NCBI GenBank assembly: GCA_004352715.1
Contig: SCFE01000011.1
Span: 714,418 to 778,417, forward strand
DNA length: 64,000 nt
Direction: 5' to 3'
From: Hofstenia miamia
Lineage: Eukaryota > Xenacoelomorpha > Acoela
A program made the translations under genes and the position numbers. Shown piece by piece: positions 36,801 to 46,000 of this stretch (the stretch's first letter is position 1; the number at the start of each line of letters is the position of its first letter). Under the pieces are notes generated by a model that saw only the letters and a list, made by a program, of their open reading frames with translations, was not told where the DNA came from and searched no databases.

Positions 36801-36959
36801 GAAAAAACCACATGGGATGATCAGCAAGCAGAGTCAATAATTCAGAAGGCAGACACACTGGTACATGGAGAACGAGCTGTGCTAAAAATAATGCAAGCTG
36901 AGGAGGGCATTGATGTAGCATCATCCAAATATAATCAAAAAATAAGCTGCAAATGTTGA
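33851..36959 (+). pseudogene. Orphan long ORF of element 2, right copy, broken
   Basis: The start MLIGVTVNQFKGES is at 33851. Open pieces are 33851-34075, 34176-34529, 34539-34931, 35098-35637, 35641-35937, 35998-36393 and 36414-36959, so only a handful of breaks separate a protein of about 1000 residues. Landmarks include KEKEYTKNLEKNIDQTLQM, QLAVDVECITARIDIKDE, NYPITIGLATAPTTEGSY, PMVLPCWRLPKE and SFFYKDVANTHSLGK. The frame ends just inside the LTR. Composition is hydrophilic with many Lys/Glu/Met. I recognise no enzyme, fusion-peptide or membrane feature. Conserved between two LTR families here. Function unknown. Confidence 0.72.
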
Positions 36960-38031
36960 GCAAAGTGAGAATAAGATCAAAGAAACAATAATTAGAAATA
37001 TTGTATTTAGATCAATTAGATTAATTTAGATTTATTTGTATTATGCAACTAAGAAACAATATGTGTCAAAATGAGGGGGCAAAGTCACTTCCAATATTTT
37101 TAGCCGCCATCTTGGCAGATGAGAAGTTTAAATTTGAAATCAACAGGTACTTTTCTGGATTTACTATAAATAGGAATTAAACATTGTAAGCAATTGATAA
37201 AGAATTTTATTTGGAATTCTTATTTTGTTTCTACTATAATGGTTTGATTATTTAATACGATGTTGAGCTAATTGAGTGGTGTTTAGTAGTGGTCTGGATC
37301 CATCACAGAGAATGATTCAAGGGTCTTGGTGCCAGATCTCAAAAGTGCACATAAGTTAGGTGTAGGAGTTTTTCTCTCAATTAGTTGACTAGCAATCATT
37401 GAATGCATGTACTAAAATAATTGACTTTGAACAAACAGTTGGATAGCTGCAACCTAGGGAATATATTAATAATATTTTAGATCCAAATTAGTGACCCATA
37501 AATGACTGATAAAGTGACTAAGCATGTATCAAATTATAAATGTAGGTTAGGAAGCTGCTTAATATTAATACATTTATTAAAGCCAGTATATTTCAGTAAT
37601 GGCTATAAGTAATATTAAGTAAGCAGCTAGTAACAAGTCAGGTTGTGAGTGAATGAAACACTTTTACAAAATAGAGTTTAAGTTGAATTGTGTCATGTCC
37701 TGAGTATGCACTGAGCTAGGATAGGGTATGCATAAAATGTATCAATGAGCTGAGAGGTGGAACTCAATCAAATGGAACATTGAAGGACTGGTGAAACTGG
37801 ATGTGGAGATCAGCTTTGGGCAGATGCCCACTATTGATCATGGCTTCATGACCTAAATAGTGAACAGTTATATCACCTAAATAGTGAACAGTTATATCTA
37901 GTTACATTGTGTTAATAGAAACAAAAGCTAAAGCAGTCTCTAGTTAAGTAAATCCCTACCCACAAAATTATGACTAGTGTTATTCAGTAACAAAAAACAA
38001 ACAGTAATAATGCCTGGTAGAGGATTTTACA
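36914..38031 (+). repeat. 3' LTR of element 2, right copy
   Basis: It begins TGTAGCATCATCC directly after the purine run GAGGAGGGC and ends near GATTTTACA. A TATA-like word TATAAATAG is at 37165-37173. It aligns with 20687-21827 in reverse. The outer edge could extend to the shared TTATCA a few bases further. Confidence 0.75.
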
Positions 38032-38188
38032 TTATCATCATGTATGTACATTACAAAACCTAAAAAACTAGACTATCACAAAAACTCAGTGTGTACAATT
38101 TTAATGGGTGTCAGCATGAGCATTCACTATATTTTCTGGAATATGACTAGCAATCAATATTCTCAACACAGTTACAACTATGTTTTAT

Positions 38189-39188
38189 NNNNNNNNNNNN
38201 NNNNNNNNNNNNNNNNNNNNNNNNNNNNNNNNNNNNNNNNNNNNNNNNNNNNNNNNNNNNNNNNNNNNNNNNNNNNNNNNNNNNNNNNNNNNNNNNNNNN
38301 NNNNNNNNNNNNNNNNNNNNNNNNNNNNNNNNNNNNNNNNNNNNNNNNNNNNNNNNNNNNNNNNNNNNNNNNNNNNNNNNNNNNNNNNNNNNNNNNNNNN
38401 NNNNNNNNNNNNNNNNNNNNNNNNNNNNNNNNNNNNNNNNNNNNNNNNNNNNNNNNNNNNNNNNNNNNNNNNNNNNNNNNNNNNNNNNNNNNNNNNNNNN
38501 NNNNNNNNNNNNNNNNNNNNNNNNNNNNNNNNNNNNNNNNNNNNNNNNNNNNNNNNNNNNNNNNNNNNNNNNNNNNNNNNNNNNNNNNNNNNNNNNNNNN
38601 NNNNNNNNNNNNNNNNNNNNNNNNNNNNNNNNNNNNNNNNNNNNNNNNNNNNNNNNNNNNNNNNNNNNNNNNNNNNNNNNNNNNNNNNNNNNNNNNNNNN
38701 NNNNNNNNNNNNNNNNNNNNNNNNNNNNNNNNNNNNNNNNNNNNNNNNNNNNNNNNNNNNNNNNNNNNNNNNNNNNNNNNNNNNNNNNNNNNNNNNNNNN
38801 NNNNNNNNNNNNNNNNNNNNNNNNNNNNNNNNNNNNNNNNNNNNNNNNNNNNNNNNNNNNNNNNNNNNNNNNNNNNNNNNNNNNNNNNNNNNNNNNNNNN
38901 NNNNNNNNNNNNNNNNNNNNNNNNNNNNNNNNNNNNNNNNNNNNNNNNNNNNNNNNNNNNNNNNNNNNNNNNNNNNNNNNNNNNNNNNNNNNNNNNNNNN
39001 NNNNNNNNNNNNNNNNNNNNNNNNNNNNNNNNNNNNNNNNNNNNNNNNNNNNNNNNNNNNNNNNNNNNNNNNNNNNNNNNNNNNNNNNNNNNNNNNNNNN
39101 NNNNNNNNNNNNNNNNNNNNNNNNNNNNNNNNNNNNNNNNNNNNNNNNNNNNNNNNNNNNNNNNNNNNNNNNNNNNNNNNNNNNNNNN
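38189..39188. other. Assembly gap, exactly 1000 N
   Basis: Placeholder gap. It lies immediately inside the second end of the probable Polinton, so the element's body may belong here. Confidence 0.98.
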
Positions 39189-39242
39189 CCCTCTCGACCA
39201 ATCAGAAAAAAGTGTAACAGGGTACGAGTTCCTTCTACTACT
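39189..39242 (+). repeat. Terminal inverted repeat of a probable Polinton/Maverick, end B
   Basis: It reads ...CCAATCAGAAAAAAGTGT...CCTTCTACTACT, the reverse complement of end A (outer 12 bases identical, the rest about 80% similar by eye). It is followed at once by GCATTG (39243-39248), the same six bases that flank end A in RT-sense orientation. Confidence 0.75.
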
Positions 39243-40820
39243 GCATTGCAACACTGCCACTGGTATATGATAACAGAAGTCCATCAGTAGGGTGCATATT
39301 CTATGCTGATGACGGTGCTGGTGGAGGCAATATTCAGGATGTCTTATCATGGTGGAAGATGCTTAAGAAACGAGGAGCAAAACCTGGTTACTTTCCCAAG
39401 CCCTCGAAAACCGTCCTTCTTGTTAAGCCTGAACACCTGGACCAGGCTAACAAATATTTCGGCAAAGAAGGCATACTTTTCCACACAGAAAGAGCAAAAT
39501 ACCTAGGTGGCTTCGTGGGCACTGACCTTTACTGTACTGAACAAATGAAATCTATGGCAGAAAAATGGTCAAATTTAACCACTACGATCTCACAAATTGC
39601 GAACCGCTCAACTACATGCGGTATGTTCGTGTTTCTCGAAGAGCATCCAATTCAAGTGGTCGTTTACACAAAAAGTTACACAGACTCAATTCGAAACTTT
39701 CAGGACGCTTGAGGTTAACATCAGACTAAACCTATTTCCAAATTTTTTTGGTAAGGATCTAGACTGTAATCTCACTCAATTTTTACAATTCAGACCAAAT
39801 TTGGTGGCCTAGGTATTAATGGTTCCAGTCTCGACTTGTTGTGAAGAATATGATTTCTCTAGCAAAGCAACGGAACCCTTGAAGAACTTAATTTGATCAC
39901 CATCGCACAAAATATTAAAGACTACTGCAGCTGAACAGAAATGCCCCTTGAAGATCTGTTTAAAAGAGAAACATGATAAAATCGAATCTAAGTGTCAACA
40001 GATGTTAGAGAAACTGAATACAGATCAGTGAAATGCTATTAAAACAATAACACGCAAAGGTTGCTCTTCCTGGCTAATGGCCCTTCCAATAGAAGAAGAA
40101 GCCTTTCATCTCTACAAAATAGAATTTAGAGATAGCATTCGTTTGATGTATGGTATTGAACCTGCCAATGTGCCTACAACTTGCGTATGCAGCAAAGGGT
40201 TCTCTATTGCACATGCACTCTCTTGCCCCACAGGTGGTTTTGTTGCAAGACGACATAATGAAATGCGTGACATACTGTCCAAAGCATTATCCGAAGTGTG
40301 CATTGATGTTAAAAAAGTACCTAATCTCACGCAAATAACAACAGTGTCTCTGCCTTCTTCTTCTAATCTCACTCATGGAGCTAGGCTAGACATCTCTGCC
40401 GTTGGATTCTGGAGCTATGGCCAACGCACATTCTTTGATGTAAGGGTATTCAACCCTTGTGCAACCACCAATGCTTGAAGAACTGCAGCAGAAGCTTTTA
40501 GGGCCCATGAAACCGAGAAAATAAGGCAATACTAGCAGAGAGTGCTAGAAATCGAACATGCCTCATTCACACCATTGGTGTTCAGTGCATCAGGTGGCGC
40601 ATCGTCACTCACTGATAAATTTTTAAAACAACTTTATGGTTTAATCTCAGAGAAAAGGCATACTGATTATTCCACAACCTGCAATTGGATAAGGTGCAAA
40701 CTTGGATTCTCCTTACTACGAAGCATGATCCTCTGCATTCGTGGAGCTAGACGACACCATGCAGTTTCAAGGCTTGGAGTTGAACATCACTTAGCTGAAG
40801 CCAGTAATTACCTGAAGTGA
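39243..40820 (+). pseudogene. Reverse transcriptase, 3' half, with CCHC and nuclease-like C-terminus
   Basis: It resumes the RT frame directly at the GCATTG repeat and reaches YADDGAGGG (catalytic motif C) at about 39299-39325. Then come GYFPKPSKTVLLVKPE and YLGGFVGTD. After several breaks (39712-40070) the C-terminal region reads ALPIEEEAFHLYKIEFRD. A CVCSKGFSIAHALSC block has C-x-C-x7-H-x3-C spacing. HNEMRDILSKALSEVC and GARLDISAVGFW...RTFFDVRVFNP follow. Such CCHC plus acidic pairs recall the restriction-like endonuclease end of R2-group elements; this assignment is inference. The end has IRGARRHH. Stops at 40478 and 40533 show decay. Confidence 0.78.
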
Positions 40821-42000
40821 CACCAATCATTTTGATTTGATCGAGATTTAAGCATAATGGTCTTCTCCTTTCTTTAAATTGATAAAAAGGATGTAATATC
40901 AGTTTGTTAGTTGTATTATAAAAGTATTCACTAATTTAAAACCGAATGATAAATAGATGAGACATCAAACCATCTTGCCAAAAAGCATGTGAATTTTATT
41001 AATTTCATAACAAAAGTGAACAACATTTTTGCTAATTTAATATTGTGATTGTTTTAAAATCTTTGTAATGTTGATTTTGTAAATATCTACGTTTTGTTTT
41101 TTTGATTTACTTGTAATAAAATATTTTCAATTTTCTCTAGTCTAAAATGAGCTGAGAATTAGGTGTTGGAAATGGTTCATCACTTCGGCCGGAGGCCTGA
41201 TTCTGTAAGAAGTTTGGAATTAACTTGTTCTCTGAATACTTGTTACCTATGGAATGAACATGCTCTTGTTTTTCTCAATAGATAGAAGTACATAATAACT
41301 AATAGTTTCATTAGTTATTTTAATATTTCTAAAGATTGAATGCTTGCTGAGTGTTTCATGTGCTTCTATCACAAGTCAAGCATTCTACAATATGTATAAA
41401 TCCTACTAATAGCATCGCATGTGTAATTTTCAGAAAGAGAAATTGTCTGTATTATGTAAGTACATTTGATACGCCTGTAATGTTTAAGTAAGGCCAATAT
41501 TTTTCCGCTTTGTATATTTGATATTATAGCAAAAAACGATTTAAATGTATGGAATTTTTGCAATGAAACACCAACATATTTGAAAAACGAAAGTGTAATT
41601 CTTCGTATGCAATGCATAGATCCCTGAAAAATGAAATAAATTACAACAATTGCGGATGTTAATCATTATAACATGTGGAATTTTTACAATGAAATAGCAA
41701 CGTATTTAAAAAAAAACGAGATATAGCCCTTTGCATGTAATGTATTGAAAATAACGAATTTGTATACAGGCTAGCTGGGCAATAGAAACGTATGGAATTT
41801 TTACGGATATCATTAGGCAACAATGTTTCATCACAAACGAAATGTCAACTCATAGCTAACAGTGTCACATATATCAACAAAAATGTGTGCAAATAAGTAA
41901 ACATGCAAAGTAAAATAAAACATGCAAACTAAATTAGGCACTCTGTAAATATCACAAAGCTATTAGGTACATGAATCAATACACATTAACAATTTCCATG
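40821..42000. other. Non-coding stretch, nothing recognised
   Basis: Only AT-rich short frames are present, with no repeat shared with the rest of the window that I could see. Confidence 0.5.
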
Positions 42001-42069
42001 ACCCCCGGCAATATCCACGAGCTGGCAGGGGTCAAAGGTCCCCTCTCGTCCAATCAGAAAAAAGTGTAA
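42001..42069 (+). repeat. Orphan fragment of the Polinton-type terminal repeat
   Basis: CCCCCGGCAATATCCACGA, then GGTCAAAGG and CCAATCAGAAAAAAGTG follow the order of end A at 30265-30375. The outer CTTCTACTACT is missing and a different sequence follows. Confidence 0.75.
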
Positions 42070-42084
42070 TGAAATTGCCACGGC

Positions 42085-42690
42085 CATAACTACTGGCATT
42101 CCTGAAGGAACAGTCAATTGAAAAAGATTGTTTCCCACAATGCTGAGCGATTTTAATCCAATTTATCTACAAAATTTTTTATCACGTTCACTAATGACCT
42201 GACAAAGTGTTTGTATACGGAAAACAGATTGTGCTTGATAATGTAGTGCAGCATGCAAAAGAAAACAACATGGACATCAATTGGCAAAAGACTCAAGAAA
42301 AATACTACCAATTCAAAGCTTGATCCTGAGCTATTGGTTTACTAATCTAGTCAAATCACAAGAGTAACAGAAATAAAGTTTCCTGGAATAGTGATTGATA
42401 ACCGCCTCACTTTAAATGTTGAGCTCAGAAATCGAGTAGAAATGGGCAAATACTCATTACTATTTGAAGAAAGTGGGTGATAGCAGCAAAAATTTAAGGA
42501 AACCTATCATGTCTATATTGAAAGTAAAATTTTGTATACTTCAATGTCACTTGTGGGTTGCCAGAGCTGGATAAACTAGCAGCTAAACCTTCGGAAATCA
42601 TCTACTTTGAGGATCACCCTTCTGAGGTCATACATAAGCGGATACTACAGAAATTCAATAGGTTGCGAAACAAACACATCAACTATACTC
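42085..42690 (+). pseudogene. Non-LTR RT, C-terminal fragment, broken
   Basis: TTGIPEGTV (motif B-like) is followed after breaks by NNMDINWQKTQEKY and KFPGIVIDNRLTLN (the post-palm 'FLG..I' block). Then come ESKILYTSMSLVG and RKSSTLRITLLRSYI. Stops and shifts throughout. The C-terminal thumb layout of LINE RTs is recognisable, but the family is not fixed. Confidence 0.65.
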
Positions 42691-42758
42691 ATTAGTATGT
42701 GACGTTTCCGTGTTATCCAACAAGTGATCAGGAATGTTACGAGTTCGCACAATTAGAA

Positions 42759-43010
42759 CTAAACATGGTCGCAAAACGTTTGAAGTAGGTTTAGAAGATT
42801 ATTTATTATCTCTGAAATGTTATTGTGAAAAGCTTTAAATGTATTTTCACTATGGTTCTTGATTGTGTTGAACTGATCATGTGTAAGAAATGTATCACTA
42901 TTAACAGTGTCGTCAACTGGGTTTGTGAGCGCTGCAATTGAACTTAAGCAACTTTCTAGTGTGTTTAAATTGTTATTTAAATCGAGATTTATATTGATGA
43001 CATTGGTCAC
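42759..43010 (-). CDS. Probable last exon of the helicase gene
   Basis: Acceptor TATATATCAG precedes GTG ACC at 43010. The phase is 0, and 83 codons run to TAG at 42759. It is Asn/Leu-rich (NINLDLNNNLNTLESCLSSI), helical-looking, with no known domain. It joins in frame to exon 43917-43681 only if the TAG at 43683-43681 is not a real stop. Otherwise it is 3' UTR or chance. Confidence 0.45.
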   Translation of the reverse strand: MTNVININLDLNNNLNTLESCLSSIAALTNPVDDTVNSDTFLTHDQFNTIKNHSENTFKAFHNNISEIINNLLNLLQTFCDHV

Positions 43011-46000
43011 CTGATATATTTTTCGAAAAAGTGTAAATTACGATAACTATGGGTATAAAATTCTGCAAATGATTTACGATAATCATTTGAATGATTTAAA
43101 TTTTCATAAATCATAAATTGAAAAACTTTAAAAAACCGGAAAAATTCTCATATATGTGAAGGTTGCTTAAGCAGATTGAAAAAAATTGTGTTCAGAAAGT
43201 TTTGTAATTAGTTTAAACACCTTTTAATTTTGTATTTAAGAAGACATTGATAAAAAAAACTAGAAACGGCGCATTTATCCATTCATCTTAATTTAATTTG
43301 AAATCAACAAAAAAACTAATGAAGTATTAACTTTGATAATATTTGTATTTCGAAACATTATTGAAAACAAAAAATATTTTAATTTCATTTTTCGTGGTAA
43401 ATTCAAAAGAAAACCTTAAAATATTATCACACTTGACAATTTATGTGCTGCTTGCTTTCGTGCTTAATTTGCAATAGTATGGTTAGATTAATAGCATTAA
43501 AACACAAAAAATCTTTAAAATATTAATTAAAATATTTACAAATTGAAATTTAAAAGTAACGTTGTACAAGCAATGGATATCTAAATTCAAAATTCCTAAC
43601 ATTAATGAAGCCAGTGTAAAATATATACAAAATTCTACTGGACCACTTCCAAATTTGATGATGACTAAGAAATCTTTCACCTAGCATGTTAGCTGACGAA
43701 CTGCTGTCTCCATACGATGTTCACATGTAGATAACTTGTTTAAATATGCAGTCTTCTGCTCATTGTTAAAAAGCATGTAAAATTCACTGTCTTCTTGCCG
43801 AGTTCGACCTTTCAACTGGACAAAAGCTGTTCCAGTAGCTGGTGGGCTTAAGGCTATCAACAGACCACAAGTGGGGATGTCTATACCTTCTTCTACGACT
43901 GAAGTAGCTATAAAAATCTAAAATATATGGAATTAGCAGCGAATCTCCGTTTAAAATCACACCAATTTCAGAACATTAATGTAAGAATCTTAAGAGATTT
44001 AAGGATTACATCATACACAGAATTATAAGCAACGAGATTAAAATATATCAGCGTTAGTCTTGGAGCTAAGGATATGGGTTTTAGAAGCCTGAAGCAAGAC
44101 ATCGTCACAAATTCTTACAGTTTGCATTAACATAGGTGGGTGATGGCAAATTTTAAACATAAAATTCCTAAGATTTCAAATAAAGTCATTTTACTTGATT
44201 GCCTTCGTTATGGGCGCTTTCCAAAGCAGACTTCTGACGAGAGATTTTCATCCCCTTCACCTGTGTAGGCTTCGAAGATCCATGACCTGTCAACAAATGT
44301 ACTTTAATTTGTCTACCTAAATAAAAAATGTTAAAATCTCAATTTAAAAGTAACATAAATATTTAAAAAACTGATGCAAAAATTTTAAACTTATAATTAT
44401 ATTTGATGCTAAAGAACCTAAGTTAACAATTTCCTAATTTCTAAAAAAAATGGCTTTAAGTGCATATTTTTTGTAAAATAGTACTAGAAATCTGATTCTC
44501 TCTCTGTTCAAAAAATTGCATTGAATGTGTTTTTGAATTTTTTCAATTAACAATTCAATACAGTAGGGGTATTTATTTATTCAATATAAAATTTTTAATT
44601 GAACTACATAATATATATATATATATATATCCCTATTGTTTAAAAGATTATACATTTGCTTCTGAATTTTTTGGTGTAATAAACATATAGCCGATGTCCA
44701 CAATAATGCAAGTCTATATATTTCTTTCAATATTTAATACTTGTTTATAAAATAAATAACGTAAGGGAGTATCAGAATTTTTGAAACTTACTAGAGAAAT
44801 TTAAGAACAATTAATGTAATTGTTTTGCATTCTACCAGACAACTTTTCTAAACTCTAAGTAATAAAGAATAACCTAAAATTGTCAATGAAAGTGTAATAG
44901 GTGTTTGATTTTACTGTCACAGATGAATTTTGGTGTAACCATTTTAAACGTTTGTAATTATAAATAACAGAAAACTCTGATTTTAATTGTATTATGGCTC
45001 CTAAAAAGGTTTACCAATCAGTATCAACAAAATACATCTATCTAAGCAATGTTATAGAAAGCCTCAAAAGAGTTCGATATATCTTAAGTCTGTCATGCTT
45101 AATAGAATCATTGTTGATAAATCATTCGTATTTGTCGAAAATAATGGGTGTGCAAAAGATCCGCCCTTCGTTACTCCATTAATAATGTTGTTACTGCGCA
45201 AGGAGTACCACCTGTCATGGAAAATCAGCACAAGGACGCAAATCGTGTATACGAGCGAATCGGAGGTCTTATCAAAGATAACATTCGCAAGTCAAGCATG
45301 AAGAAGGGTCGGTCATGGTGGGATGAAACCAATTCGCTTATGGGACGCTCATGTGATAGTCAGGAGTCTTCAGAGTTTTCAGCAGACGAGTTCAATCAAT
45401 TTTACTCTAGCATTAACTCTACCGACGCTTACACCCCACCCGTGTTTGCAGAAGAGCCTCCTGCGGACGTTCCTGTGCTGAGCTGCATTCAGGTATACAA
45501 CATGTTGAAGCGAACAAAGAAAACTGCCACCGGTGCCGATGGAATTCCACACTGGGTTTTCAAGGAAAATGGTAATAATCTTGCTGAAGTGATGACACGC
45601 ATTTTTAATCTCTCATTGAGACATATGTCATTTCCGGCATCTCTTAAGACTGTCTGCGTTCATCCGCTGCCAAAAAAGTCCCGACCAAAAGAACTGACGG
45701 ACTCCAGACGAGTCTCTGTCACACCAGTGATTGCACGAATATTTGAGGGAATGGTCTATAAAAACTTTGTTTTGGAGAACTATAATTCTTAGGTTTCTCA
45801 GAATCAATTCGGATTTCGCAGAGGTTGCTCAACCAAGCAAGCACTCATCAAGATCTTGAATGACATTATGTTGTTTCAACGCAGTGGCGCTGATTATGTT
45901 CGTGTATTTGCCTTGGACATGACCAAGACGTTTGATACGGTGTCTCAAATAGCTATCATAAATGGGCTTCTAAAAGTTACTCCTCCGATGAATGGATATA

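Larger units (their letters stand above)
32164..38031 (+). mobile_element. LTR retroelement 2, right copy, 5' truncated
   Basis: It carries the integrase, spacer repeats, orphan ORF and 3' LTR in the same order as 27600-20687 but on the plus strand. Homology starts abruptly near 32164 inside the integrase zinc-binding region, so RT and RNase H are absent. It lacks the 960-bp insertion of the left copy and has different stops, so the two are separate copies, not a mirror image of one sequence. Confidence 0.85.

Noticed and set aside
33851-36959. Calling the orphan ORF an envelope glycoprotein
   Set aside because: It is in the right place, but no signal peptide, membrane anchor, furin-like site or cysteine pattern was seen.
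20687-38031. Inverted element 2 copies as a pure assembly palindrome
   Set aside because: The copies differ by a 960-bp insertion, several stops and different truncation points, so they are two real sequences, even if one is placed in the wrong orientation.
38044-39350. Open frames of 338-408 codons across the second N gap
   Set aside because: Same artefact. The sequence on the two sides belongs to different features.
43483-43680. 65-codon continuation of the helicase frame past the TAG
   Set aside because: After the stop the translation is low-complexity and hydrophobic, with no resemblance to a RIG-I C-terminal domain; the GTGAAAG there looks like a donor, so this is probably intron or UTR.
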